Notes under the pieces: model-generated
Seen by the model: the letters and a program-made list of their open reading frames with translations, nothing else
Told to the model about the DNA's origin: nothing
Database searches by the model: none
Position numbers and translations under genes: made by a program
Shown here: positions 31,531 through 40,346 of the stretch, piece after piece
How positions within the stretch are numbered: position 1 is the first letter of the stretch
Layout: the number at the start of each line of letters is the position of its first letter
Assembly: GCA_963707065.1 (NCBI GenBank)
Contig: CAVPPJ010000020.1
Location: 124,001-188,000, forward strand
Length of the DNA stretch: 64,000 nucleotides
Reading direction: 5' to 3'
Origin: Palsa-506 sp963707065
GTDB lineage: Bacteria > Actinomycetota > Actinomycetes > Streptosporangiales > Streptosporangiaceae

Positions 31531-33210
31531 TTACTTGCCCTTTCTCCCCTGCCGCCCGCGGCGGTTGGCCACCGGCCCGCGAAGACCAGGCGGCAGGTTC
31601 TGCGGCAGGCCGGCCGGACCGCCCGGCGACGGGCCGGCCGGCAGCCGGAATGTCCGGTTCCCGCCGGGCAGACTGCCGGGCAGCCCGCCCGGGAGACTGC
31701 CAGGCATCCCGCCCGGGAAGCCGCCGGGCCCGCCGGGCAGCGCGCCCGGGGATCCGCCGTCGGTCCCGGCGGGCTGCGCGCCGCCAGGCCGGGTGCCCGG
31801 CTTGCCGCCGGGGGCACCGCCGGGCCGGCCGCCCTTCTTCTTCTTCGCCTTCTGCTTGACGCCCTTCTGCCCGCCGCGCCGCATGCCGGGCATTCCCGGC
31901 ATGCCGCCGCCGCTCATCATCTGGCGCATCATTTTCTGGCCCTCGAGGAAGCGCACGATGAGGTTGTTGACCTCGCCCACGGTGACTCCGGAGCCGGCTG
32001 CGACGCGCATCCGGCGGGACCCGTTGATGATCTTCGGATTGCGGCGCTCAGCTGGCGTCATCGAGTTCACGATCGCTGCCGCGCGGTCCAGGTCCTTGTC
32101 ACTGATCTGGCTCAGCGCCTCGCGGTTCTGCGCCGCGCCGGGAAGCATGCCCAGCAGGTTCCCGATCGGCCCGAGCTTGCGCACCATGGCCAGCTGCTCG
32201 ACAAAGTCCTCCAGGGTGAAGCCCTCGCCGGAGGCCAGCTTCCCGGCCATGGCGGTGGCCTGGTCCTCGTCGAACGTCCGCTCGGCCTGCTCGATCAGGG
32301 TGAGGACGTCCCCGAGGTCAAGAATCCGCGACGCCATCCGGTCGGGATGGAAGAGATCGAAATCCTCGAGTTTCTCGCCGGACGAGGCGAACATGACCGG
32401 GCGGCCGGTGAGCTGGGCGATCGACAGCGCCGCGCCGCCCCGCGCGTCGCCGTCCAGCTTGGTCAGCACGACGCCGTCATAGCCGACGCCGTCGAGGAAC
32501 GCCTTAGCGGTGATCACGGCATCCTGGCCGATCATGGCGTCGACGACGAACAGGATCTCGTCCGGGTCGACCGCGTCCCTGATGCCGGCGGCCTGGCGCA
32601 TCATCTCCTCGTCGATGCCCAGCCGGCCGGCCGTGTCGATGATCACGATGTTGTGCAGGCGGTGCCGTGCCTCCTCCAGCGACTGGCGCGCCACCTGGAC
32701 CGGATCCCCGACGCCGTTGCCGGGCGAGGGCGCGAAAACCGGCACCGACGCCTGCCCGCCGAGCACCTGGAGCTGCTGGACGGCATTGGGCCGCTGCAGG
32801 TCAGCGGCGACGAGCAGCGGGGTGTTGCCCTGCTCGCGCAGCCAGAGCGCAAGCTTGGCCGCGAGAGTGGTCTTGCCGGAGCCCTGCAGGCCGGCCAGCA
32901 TGATCACGGTCGGCGGCACCTTGGCGAAACGCAGCCGCCGTGTCTCGCCGCCGAGGATCGCGATGAGCTCCTCGTTAACAATCTTGATGACCTGCTGGGC
33001 CGGGTTCAGCGCCGCGGCGACCTCTTCGCCGGAGGCCCGCTCCTTGACCTGGGCGATGAAGGCCCGGACAACCGGCAGGGCGACATCTGCCTCCAGCAGC
33101 GCGATCCTGATTTCACGGCAGGTGGCGTCAATATCGGCGGCAGAAAGCCGCCCGTGCCCGCGCAGCGTGGAGAAGACCTTGGTGAGCCGGTCGGAAAGAG
33201 TCTCGAACAC
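31531..33210 (-). CDS. ffh: Signal recognition particle protein Ffh
   Basis: GTPase that binds the SRP RNA and nascent signal sequences. N domain: MFETLSDRLTKVFSTLRGHGRLSAADID. G domain: MLAGLQGSGKTTLAAKLALWL (P-loop), DTAGRLGIDEEMM, VVDAMIGQDAVITAKAF and LTKLDGDARGGAALS. The M domain contains TLEDFVEQLAMVRKLGPI, IVNSMTPAERRNPKIINGSRRMRVAAGSG, which is the RNA-binding helix region. The 559-aa length exceeds the usual 450-520 because of a C-terminal tail of about 120 residues, very rich in Gly, Pro, Met and basic residues (MPGMPGMRRGG, KKKKGGRPGG, LPGGLPG). Confidence 0.96.
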   Translation of the reverse strand: MFETLSDRLTKVFSTLRGHGRLSAADIDATCREIRIALLEADVALPVVRAFIAQVKERASGEEVAAALNPAQQVIKIVNEELIAILGGETRRLRFAKVPPTVIMLAGLQGSGKTTLAAKLALWLREQGNTPLLVAADLQRPNAVQQLQVLGGQASVPVFAPSPGNGVGDPVQVARQSLEEARHRLHNIVIIDTAGRLGIDEEMMRQAAGIRDAVDPDEILFVVDAMIGQDAVITAKAFLDGVGYDGVVLTKLDGDARGGAALSIAQLTGRPVMFASSGEKLEDFDLFHPDRMASRILDLGDVLTLIEQAERTFDEDQATAMAGKLASGEGFTLEDFVEQLAMVRKLGPIGNLLGMLPGAAQNREALSQISDKDLDRAAAIVNSMTPAERRNPKIINGSRRMRVAAGSGVTVGEVNNLIVRFLEGQKMMRQMMSGGGMPGMPGMRRGGQKGVKQKAKKKKGGRPGGAPGGKPGTRPGGAQPAGTDGGSPGALPGGPGGFPGGMPGSLPGGLPGSLPGGNRTFRLPAGPSPGGPAGLPQNLPPGLRGPVANRRGRQGRKGK

Positions 33211-33352
33211 GTGTTGCTGCCGTCCTCGCGCAGGTGCCAGGGATCAGGGGCGTCGGGTACCGCACGGCACTGCTGGGACGTGCGCACGGGTCTCGCGCCT
33301 GGCCAGCCCGGCACACCTGACAGCCGCGCTCGCCACGTCCCAGGTTATCGCC

Positions 33353-34522
33353 TCAGCCGCCGAGGATGGCGTCGACGAAGGCCGCGGGCTCGAACGGCGC
33401 GAGGTCGTCCGGGCCTTCGCCGAGGCCGACGAGCTTCACGGGCACGCCGAGCTCGCGCTGCACGGCGATCACTATCCCGCCCTTGGCCGTGCCGTCCAGC
33501 TTGGTCAGCACGATCCCGGTGACGTTCACTGCCTCGCCGAAAACCCGGGCCTGGCGCAGGCCGTTCTGCCCGGTGGTCGCGTCGAGCACGAGCAGTACCT
33601 CGTCCACGTCCGCTTGCTTGGAGATCACTCGCTTGATCTTGCCGAGCTCATCCATCAGCCCGGTCTTGGTGTGCAGCCGGCCTGCCGTGTCCACGATGAC
33701 GGTGTCCACGCCGAGGCCGATGCCCTCCTTGACCGCCTCGAAGGCGACGCTGGCGGGATCGGCGCCCTCCCGGTCGGAGCGGACGACCCGGGCACCGACC
33801 CGGTTGCCCCAGGTTTCCAGCTGGTCGGCGGCCGCGGCGCGGAACGTGTCAGCGGCACCGAGCAGCACGGTGCGGCCGTCGCCGACGAGCACCCGCGCGA
33901 GCTTGCCGCAGGTCGTCGTCTTGCCCGTGCCGTTGACGCCCACCACCAGCAGGACGGCCGGCCGGTTACCGTGCCGCGCGGTGCGCAGCGACCGGTCCTG
34001 GTCCGGGCCGATCGCGGTGATCAGCTGCGCCCGGAGCAGCGCCCTGGCCTCGGCCGGGCTGCGGCTGCCCGCGACCTTGACCTCGGTGCGGAGTTCCTCG
34101 ACCAGCTGGCGGGCCGGGGTCACGCCCATGTCGGCCGTGATCAGCGTGTCCTCGATCTCGTCCCAGGTCTGGTCATCGAGGGCGTCACGGGAGAGCAGGG
34201 TGAGCAGGACCGAGCCGAACCCGGACTGGGATCTGGCCAGCCGCCCCCGGAGCCGGACCAGCCGGCCTGCCGACGGCGGCGGCAGTTCGGGCTGTGGCCT
34301 GGCCGCCCCGGGCACCGCGGTCGTGCCGGGCACCGGCCCGGCCATATCCGTTTCCGCTATGTCCTGGCCGGCCGCGCCGGGACGGTCCTGGATGGTGACG
34401 GGGCCGTCGCGGTCCGCCGGGCGCGCAGGCGGCAGCGCCCGGCGGCGGGTGCGGACGAGCAGGAGCCCGCCCGTGACGGCGAGGACGACGGCGAGGGCGA
34501 TGACGATGATAAGGAATTCCAT
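33353..34522 (-). CDS. ftsY: SRP receptor FtsY
   Basis: Membrane-associated GTPase that docks the Ffh-ribosome complex at the translocon. The 389-aa protein begins with a hydrophobic segment (FLIIVIALAVVLAVTGGLLLV), a feature of actinomycete FtsY which gives direct membrane anchoring. A 60-residue linker rich in Pro and Arg follows. The NG domain has GVNGTGKTTTCGKLARV (P-loop), DTAGRLHTKTGLMDELGKIKRV, LDATTGQNGLRQARVF, LTKLDGTAKGGIV and GLGEGPDDLAPFEPAAFVDAILG. It lies between ffh and smc. Confidence 0.95.
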   Translation of the reverse strand: MEFLIIVIALAVVLAVTGGLLLVRTRRRALPPARPADRDGPVTIQDRPGAAGQDIAETDMAGPVPGTTAVPGAARPQPELPPPSAGRLVRLRGRLARSQSGFGSVLLTLLSRDALDDQTWDEIEDTLITADMGVTPARQLVEELRTEVKVAGSRSPAEARALLRAQLITAIGPDQDRSLRTARHGNRPAVLLVVGVNGTGKTTTCGKLARVLVGDGRTVLLGAADTFRAAAADQLETWGNRVGARVVRSDREGADPASVAFEAVKEGIGLGVDTVIVDTAGRLHTKTGLMDELGKIKRVISKQADVDEVLLVLDATTGQNGLRQARVFGEAVNVTGIVLTKLDGTAKGGIVIAVQRELGVPVKLVGLGEGPDDLAPFEPAAFVDAILGG

Positions 34523-34620
34523 GACCGCCCCAGTCTGGCAGACGCGGCGGCCTGCCTGCCGTGACGCTCCGCCCGGCTGGCGCCGGCCGCCGGGCGATCA
34601 GGCCAGCCGGCTGCCCCGGG

Positions 34621-37600
34621 TCAGGCGCTCTCGCGTTCCCGCAGCCGCTGGCTGATCACCGTGGACACGCCGTCGCCGCGCATGCTGATCCCGTACAGCG
34701 AGTCGGCGACCTCCATGGTCCGCTTCTGGTGCGTGATGATGATCAGCTGCGAGCTTTCCCGCAGCTCCTCGAAGATCTGCAGCAGGCGCTGCAGGTTGGA
34801 GTCATCGAGCGCGGCCTCGACCTCGTCGAGCACGTAGAACGGCGACGGCCTGGCCTTGAAGATCGCGATCAGGAAGGCGATCGCGGTCAGCGCCCGCTCG
34901 CCGCCGGACAGCAGCGACAGTCGCTTCACCTTCTTGCCCGGCGGCCTGGCCTCGAAGTCGATCCCGGTGCTGAGCATGTCGTCGGGCTCGGTCAGCACCA
35001 GCCTGCCATCGCCGCCGGGGAACAGCGCGGTGAAGACATGCTCGAATTCCCGCGCGGTGTCCTCATAGGCGGCCGCGAACACCTGCAGCACCCGGTCATC
35101 GACTTCCTTGATGACGGTCAGCAGGTCACGGCGGGTTTTCTTGAGGTCCTCCAGCTGGGTGACGAGGAAAGCGTGCCGTTCCTGCTGCGCGGCGAACTCC
35201 TCCAGGGCGAGCGGGTTGACCTTGCCGAGCTGATCCAGCAGGCGCTGCGCCGCCTGGGCACGCTTCTCCTGGGCCGCGCGGTCGTACGGCAGCGGCGGCA
35301 GGCTCTCGTCGGCCTGCGGGACGAGGACCCCGGGACCGTACTCCGCGGTGAGCGCCTCGGCGTCCACCGCGAACTCGTCGGCGGCGCGGGCGGCGATCTG
35401 CTCCAGCTGCATCCGGCGGGACGCCCGGGCGATCTCCGCCCCGTGCGCGCTGTCCACTACCTTGTCGAACTCGCCGGACAACTCGCGGATCTGCGCCCGG
35501 ACCGCCTTCAGCTGGTCATCGCGGCCGCTGCTGGCCAGCTCGGCGGCCCGCCGGTCAGCGTCCGCCACCGACAGCGACTGCCCGATCCTGGCTACTGCGT
35601 AACTCGCGCCCGCGGCCACGGCGCTGGCCAGCGCGGCCTCGCTCTCGCGGCGGATGCGCCTGGCCTCGGCCCGCTGCCTGGCCTGGCGTTCCGCGGTGGC
35701 CGCCGCGGCCAGCGAGTCTGCGCGCCCGGTGATGGCCCGGAGCCGTTCCTCGACGGTCCGGACGTCCAGCCGGGCGTCCATCTCGGCGTTCCGCGCGGCT
35801 ACCGCAAGCTCGGCGAGCCGGTCCCGCTCGGCGCGTGCCTCGCCGGCGGTCAGCACGGGAGCGGACTCGGCCGCCTTCGCAGCGTCCGCGTCCGCCTCGG
35901 CAGCGGACAGGCGGATCTCCAGCTCGGCCAGCCTGGCCTGGTCGTTCTCCCTGGCGCGCTCGGCGGTGGCGATCCCCGCGGCCAGCCTGCCTGCCTCGTC
36001 GCCGGCCGCCCGGGCGGCACCGGCCAGCGTGCCGAGCCGGCCGGAGATCTCCGCCGCCTCGGCATCCGTCTCCTGCAGCCTGGCCAGTGCCTCGGCGGCG
36101 ACCTGGCGGGCTCGGTCCTCCTCGTCGGCCGCGTCAGCGAGGTCCCGCTCGGCGCGCTGGCAGCTGCTTTCCGCCTCCCGCAGCGCTTCGGCTGCGTCCT
36201 GCGCGGCCGCCCGCATGCCGATCAGGCTCGGTGCTCCGGCCGAGCCCCCGCGTGCCCAGTGCGCGCCGATCAGGTCGCCGTCCAGCGTCACCACCTGCAG
36301 CTGCGGGTGTGACCGCAGCAGGTCGAGGCCCTCGGCCAGGTCGGTAGCCACGGCGACGCCGGCCAGCAGTTCCTCGACCGCCAGCGCGAACTCGCCGGGG
36401 GCCTTCACCAGGTCAACCGCCCGCCGGACACCGGGCGGCATTTCCGCGGCCGCCCGGCCGGCCCTGGCCGCGTTCCCGCCGTGCGGCTGCCCGGCGGCGA
36501 TCACCAGGTCGGCCCGGCCGGCGTCCTCGGTTTTCAGCGCGGCGAGGATCGCCGCCGCCTCGTCGATGCCGGACACCGCGACGGCCGCCGCCGAGGCACC
36601 GAGAGCGGCGGCGATCGCGTCAGCGCCGCCGTCTTCCACGGTCAGCAGCGCGGCGAACGCGCCGACAACCCCGCCGAACCTGCCGCTTCCGGCCAGCAGC
36701 ACCCCGGATGCATCCGCACCGCGCCTGACCGCCTCCTCCAGCGCCTCGGTGCGCGCACCCAGGGCGGCCCGCCGGTCACTGGCGGCGTGCTCGGCCGCGC
36801 GGCGGGCGGTGACGTTCGCGGCCGCCCCGGCGAGCGCGGACTTGGCCTGCTCGTGCGCCGCCATCAGGTCCGACCTGCCCTCGTCGCGGCCGGAGACGAG
36901 ATCCTGGACCTGCCCGTACTGCTGCTGGGCGTGCTCGGCGCGGGCCCGGGCCTGCGCGAGGGCCGCCGCCAGGCGGCCTGCCTCCTCGTCGGCTGCCGTG
37001 GCGGTGGCGCGCGCGGCCTCGACCTGGCCGCGCAGCCGGGCGAGCCGTTCGGCGCGGGCAACGGCGGACCTGGCGTCCTCGGCCAGCCGCCGGTCGGTCT
37101 CGATCAGGCCCGCCTCGGCGCCGGTCCGCTCGTTGACCGCAGCGGCCAGCAGCCCGCGGGCGGCCGCCAGCCGCTCGCCGAGGGCTGCTTCCTGCTCGCG
37201 CAGGCCCGCGGCCTCGCGGTCGAGTTCGTCTGGATCCCGGCCTGGCCGCTGCGGCTCCGGCGGGGCGCTCAGGTGCCGGTGCCGTTCGGTCGCCAGGCCG
37301 AGCACCCCGCGCAGCCGCTCGGTCAGCCCGGAGAGCGCGAACCATGCCTGCTGCGCCGCGGCCAGGCGCGGCGCATGCTGCTGCGCGGCCAGGTCTAGCT
37401 CCGCCTCCCGCTCGCGGGCGGCGGCCAGGCTCCGCTCAAGGGCTGCCCGGCGGGCCATTGCGGCCGCCTCGTCGGACTGGTCGCGGTCAAGTTCGGCTGC
37501 CACCGTCACGTAGTCGTCGGCGAGCAGCCGCAGCCGCGCATCGCGGAAGTCAGCCTGGATGACCGCCGCCCGGCGGGCGATCTCGGCCTGGCGGCCGAGC

Positions 37601-38211
37601 GGCTTGAGCCGCCGGCCGAGTTCGCCGGTGAGGTCGACCAGCCTGGTGAGGTTGACCTGCATGGCCTCCAGCTTGCGGAGCGCCTTTTCCTTGCGCTTGC
37701 GGTGCTTCAGCACGCCCGCGGCCTCTTCGATCAGCGCACGGCGGGCCTCGGGGCCGGCGTTCAGCACCTCATCCAGCTGGCCCTGGCCGACGATGACATG
37801 CATCTCCCGGCCCAGGCCGGTGTCGGAGAGCAGTTCCTGCACGTCGAGCAGCCTGCAGTGGTCACCGTTGATCGCGTACTCGCTCTGGCCCGACCTGAAC
37901 AGCAGCCGGCTGATCGTGACCTCGGCATAGTCGATCGGCAGGGCGCCGTCACTATTGTCGATGGTGAGGGTGACCTCGGCGCGGCCGAGGGCCGGCCGGC
38001 TGGCCGTGCCGGCGAAGACGACGTCCTCCATCTTGCCGCCGCGCAGCGTCTTGACCCCCTGCTCCCCCATAACCCAGGAGAAGGCGTCAACGATGTTGGA
38101 CTTGCCCGACCCGTTCGGGCCGACGACGCAGGTGATGCCGGGCTCGAAGCGCAGCGACGTGGCCGATGCGAACGACTTGAACCCACGCATGGTGAGGGTT
38201 TTCAGGTACAC
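34621..38211 (-). CDS. smc: Chromosome partition protein Smc
   Basis: Condensin ATPase that organises and segregates the chromosome. From GTG 38211, with GAGGAGG about 12 nt upstream, it is 1196 aa, close to the standard Smc length; the frame open to 38472 is dropped. Walker A is VVGPNGSGKSNIVDAF near residue 30. Two long coiled-coil stretches rich in Ala, Glu and Arg flank a hinge around residues 520-640. The C-terminal head has the signature LLSGGERALTAIAFLIAI and Walker B YVLDEVEAALDD. It is followed directly by ftsY. The high Ala content of the coils gives unusual GC bias but no truncation. Confidence 0.96.
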   Translation of the reverse strand: MYLKTLTMRGFKSFASATSLRFEPGITCVVGPNGSGKSNIVDAFSWVMGEQGVKTLRGGKMEDVVFAGTASRPALGRAEVTLTIDNSDGALPIDYAEVTISRLLFRSGQSEYAINGDHCRLLDVQELLSDTGLGREMHVIVGQGQLDEVLNAGPEARRALIEEAAGVLKHRKRKEKALRKLEAMQVNLTRLVDLTGELGRRLKPLGRQAEIARRAAVIQADFRDARLRLLADDYVTVAAELDRDQSDEAAAMARRAALERSLAAAREREAELDLAAQQHAPRLAAAQQAWFALSGLTERLRGVLGLATERHRHLSAPPEPQRPGRDPDELDREAAGLREQEAALGERLAAARGLLAAAVNERTGAEAGLIETDRRLAEDARSAVARAERLARLRGQVEAARATATAADEEAGRLAAALAQARARAEHAQQQYGQVQDLVSGRDEGRSDLMAAHEQAKSALAGAAANVTARRAAEHAASDRRAALGARTEALEEAVRRGADASGVLLAGSGRFGGVVGAFAALLTVEDGGADAIAAALGASAAAVAVSGIDEAAAILAALKTEDAGRADLVIAAGQPHGGNAARAGRAAAEMPPGVRRAVDLVKAPGEFALAVEELLAGVAVATDLAEGLDLLRSHPQLQVVTLDGDLIGAHWARGGSAGAPSLIGMRAAAQDAAEALREAESSCQRAERDLADAADEEDRARQVAAEALARLQETDAEAAEISGRLGTLAGAARAAGDEAGRLAAGIATAERARENDQARLAELEIRLSAAEADADAAKAAESAPVLTAGEARAERDRLAELAVAARNAEMDARLDVRTVEERLRAITGRADSLAAAATAERQARQRAEARRIRRESEAALASAVAAGASYAVARIGQSLSVADADRRAAELASSGRDDQLKAVRAQIRELSGEFDKVVDSAHGAEIARASRRMQLEQIAARAADEFAVDAEALTAEYGPGVLVPQADESLPPLPYDRAAQEKRAQAAQRLLDQLGKVNPLALEEFAAQQERHAFLVTQLEDLKKTRRDLLTVIKEVDDRVLQVFAAAYEDTAREFEHVFTALFPGGDGRLVLTEPDDMLSTGIDFEARPPGKKVKRLSLLSGGERALTAIAFLIAIFKARPSPFYVLDEVEAALDDSNLQRLLQIFEELRESSQLIIITHQKRTMEVADSLYGISMRGDGVSTVISQRLRERESA

Positions 38212-38436
38212 CCGCGGGTTTTCCCTCCTCGGCCGCCGCCCTGCCGGTGCGGTGACCACGGGCGGCGTGTTGTCCCCCGCCAGGGCCGTGGCCGCGCCGC
38301 GCGGTGCCGCCGCGCCGTGCCGCTCGTCCCCGCCAGGGCTGTCCGGGACCGGCCAGCCTTCCCGCACCCTACCCCGAGCGGCGCTCCGGCCCGGGGATAC
38401 GCGGCCGCTAGCGACTACCACCGGAGCGGTTATGTC

Positions 38437-38604
38437 ATGATGTATGGCCGTTCGCGTAGTTTTGGCAGCCACGGCGAAGCCGCCCGGGCCAATGCGGCCG
38501 CCCTCGGCAGACGCGGCTGCCCGGAAAGAATGCCCTCAAGGCTTGGCCGGCGCCGTAGATGCGGCTGCCCGGGAAAGGCGAAATTGCCAGGGAAACACAA
38601 ATAA
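38437..38604 (+). CDS. Possible small basic Cys-containing protein
   Basis: An ATG pair at 38437 and 38440 starts a 55-codon frame that ends at TAA 38602-38604; GGAGCGG lies about 11 nt upstream. The peptide is very basic and has CPER and CGCPGK separated by about 15 residues (GRRGCPERMP, RRRRCGCPGK). The DNA contains a near-duplicate of about 19 bp (at 38511 and 38560) that accounts for the two Cys regions. It is divergent from smc and ends before a strong terminator hairpin. Coding is only suggested by the start signal and the terminator. Confidence 0.3.
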   Translation: MMYGRSRSFGSHGEAARANAAALGRRGCPERMPSRLGRRRRCGCPGKAKLPGKHK

Positions 38605-38641
38605 CCCGGTGAGTATGCCGGGATGGGCCGGTGGCCTGAAT

Positions 38642-38682
38642 ACTGCGGCGGGGATACCTGTCTCAGGCATCCCCGCCGCAGT
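38642..38682. terminator. Strong GC hairpin between convergent transcripts
   Basis: CTGCGGCGGGGAT (38643-38655) and ATCCCCGCCGCAG (38669-38681) are exact complements, extended by one A-T pair to 38642-38682. The 13-nt loop itself contains a small CCTG/CAGG stem. It lies just past the small frame on the plus strand and 21 nt beyond the stop of the 62-aa gene on the minus strand, so it can serve both. No U-tract is seen. Confidence 0.7.
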
Positions 38683-38702
38683 TCGTGGCCGGCGGGCGCT
38701 CG

Positions 38703-38891
38703 CTAGGCGAGCGCGGGTTCGCGGACCGGGATCAGCAGGTCATGCCCCACCTCGGCAGCGAGTGCGTCGTTCTCTTCCTGGAGCCTGACAAGCGCGGTCT
38801 CCAGGTCACGCACGCGCTGCTGAAGGCGGCGCATCTCCGCGACCATGCGGGGATCCGGCCCGCCGACGTGGCCGAGTATTGCCTTCGCCAT
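38703..38891 (-). CDS. Small coiled-coil protein (62 aa)
   Basis: From ATG 38891 (GGAGGACC about 10-14 nt upstream) the product is 62 aa: MAKAILGHVGGPDPRM, then a heptad-patterned helix VAEMRRLQQRVRDLETALVRLQEENDALAAEV, ending HDLLIPVREPALA. The long single helix and the conserved N-terminus recall an uncharacterised actinomycete family of short coiled-coil proteins. It is monocistronic, with an AT-rich upstream region around 38920-39000 that probably holds the promoter. Function unknown. Confidence 0.7.
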   Translation of the reverse strand: MAKAILGHVGGPDPRMVAEMRRLQQRVRDLETALVRLQEENDALAAEVGHDLLIPVREPALA

Positions 38892-39043
38892 TGTAAAAGG
38901 TCCTCCACACTGAGTGACCAGAGTGGGCGCGCACGCTATATCGCGTATAGACGCGCAGCAGTGCGCGCAAGTAACGTTTTCTATGGTCCCACCGCTTGTG
39001 TATCCGGTCAAGTTGACCGAACGCGCAGGTCACGCCAGCCAGG

Positions 39044-39490
39044 TTACCGCTCCGCGAAGCCGGCCATGCCGCCACGCGGATCGTCCCAGCGCTGGGTCAC
39101 CCCGGTCACGCGGCCTGGCGTGCCCGGGCCCGCCAGCAGGGCCAGCAGTTCCCGGCAGCGCGCCACCGGGCCCTCGGCGATGACCTTCACCCTGCCGTCC
39201 TGGAGATTCTCCGCCGACCCGGCCAGGCCAAGCTCCAGCGCCCGGGCGCGTACCCACCACCGGAAGCCGACGCCCTGCACGCGCCCGGCGATCCAGGCGG
39301 TGAGCCGGGCAGCCGCGTCGCCGGGCGGCTCGCTGCCGGGGCGGGCCAGCTCCCCGCCGGCCATCTCACCGGCGAGCCTCTCCCCGCCGGCCATCTCCCC
39401 GCTGGTCACCCCGCGGCCGGCCATCTCACCGGCGGCTATCTCACCGGCGGCCATCTCACTGCGGCCGGCCATGTCAGCATCGCTGGTCAT
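39044..39490 (-). CDS. Acylphosphatase with repetitive N-terminus
   Basis: The C-terminal 88 residues are a complete acylphosphatase, a small enzyme hydrolysing carboxyl-phosphate bonds. GRVQGVGFRWWVRARALELGL carries the catalytic Arg, and AENLQDGRVKVIAEGP the catalytic Asn. The first 55 residues are unusual: GEMAGRGVTSGEMAGGERLAGEMAGGE, a degenerate Met-Ala-Gly-Glu repeat that is not part of the fold. True translation may begin at one of several internal ATGs. It starts immediately after the mutM stop (overlap of one or two bases), so it is co-transcribed with mutM and rnc. Confidence 0.85.
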   Translation of the reverse strand: MTSDADMAGRSEMAAGEIAAGEMAGRGVTSGEMAGGERLAGEMAGGELARPGSEPPGDAAARLTAWIAGRVQGVGFRWWVRARALELGLAGSAENLQDGRVKVIAEGPVARCRELLALLAGPGTPGRVTGVTQRWDDPRGGMAGFAER

Positions 39491-39491
39491 G

Positions 39492-40343
39492 TCACCACCG
39501 GGCCCGCCGCGGCCGGGGCTGGCACTTCGGGCAGCTGTACGACGACCGGTTCATGAACGGATCGCGCCGTACCGGGGTGCCGCACCGGGGGCACGGCTGG
39601 CCGGCCCGGGCGTACACGGCGAGCGACCGCTCGAAGTAGCCGCTCTGCCCGTTCACGTTCACGTACAGGCTGTCGAAGGAGGTGCCGCCGACGTTAAGTG
39701 CCTCGGTGAAGACCTGCTCGACGGCCTCGAACAGGCGGCTGATCTCGGCCCGCGTCAGTGTCTCGGACGGGCGCGCCCAGTGCAGCCGCGCGCGCCAGAG
39801 TGCCTCGTCCGCGTAGATGTTGCCGATGCCGCTGACCAGCGACTGGTCAAGCAGCGCGCGCTTGATCCCGGTCCGGCGGGCGCGGATCCTCGCGGTGAGC
39901 GCCGTCAGGTCGAAACCCGGCTCGAGCGGGTCCGGCGCGATGTGCGCGATGGCCGGAGGAAGGACCGCTCCGCCGACCGCGATGGCCAGGTGACCGAAGG
40001 TCCGCTGGTCGGTGAATCGCAGGTCAGGGCCACCGTCGCGGAAGGTGAACCGGGCACGGTCGTGCGCCGACAGCGGCCTGGCCGGGTCCCCGATGAGCAG
40101 CTGGCCGCTCATCCCGAGATGGGCGAGCACCGCATCGTCGCCGGCCGGCAGCCAGAGGTACTTCCCGCGCCTGCGCGCGCCGGTGACGGCCCGCCCGCGG
40201 AGGGCGGCAGCGAAGTCATCGGGTCCGGCCAGGTGACGCCGCACGGCGCGCGGATGGAACACCTGCACCGAGTCGATGGTGCGGCCCGCCACGTGGCGCT
40301 GCAGGCCGCGCCGGACGGTCTCGACCTCGGGGAGCTCGGGCAC
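39492..40343 (-). CDS. mutM: Formamidopyrimidine-DNA glycosylase
   Basis: Bifunctional glycosylase/AP lyase that removes 8-oxoguanine. The mature N-terminal Pro-Glu (MPELPEVETVRRGL) provides the catalytic residues. DAVLAHLGMSGQLL, LRFTDQRTFGHLAI, LLDQSLVSGIGNIYADEALWRARLHW and the zinc finger CPRCGTPVRRDPFMNRSSYSCPKC (four Cys) are all present. Length 283 aa is normal. It starts 3 nt after the rnc stop, in the rnc-mutM arrangement usual for actinomycetes. Confidence 0.97.
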   Translation of the reverse strand: MPELPEVETVRRGLQRHVAGRTIDSVQVFHPRAVRRHLAGPDDFAAALRGRAVTGARRRGKYLWLPAGDDAVLAHLGMSGQLLIGDPARPLSAHDRARFTFRDGGPDLRFTDQRTFGHLAIAVGGAVLPPAIAHIAPDPLEPGFDLTALTARIRARRTGIKRALLDQSLVSGIGNIYADEALWRARLHWARPSETLTRAEISRLFEAVEQVFTEALNVGGTSFDSLYVNVNGQSGYFERSLAVYARAGQPCPRCGTPVRRDPFMNRSSYSCPKCQPRPRRARW

Positions 40344-40346
40344 CGG

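Noticed and set aside
35654..37513. Long Ala/Ser-rich plus-strand frame opposite smc
   Set aside because: Composition is the reverse-strand image of Ala/Glu/Arg coiled-coil codons. No start signal or homology is seen.
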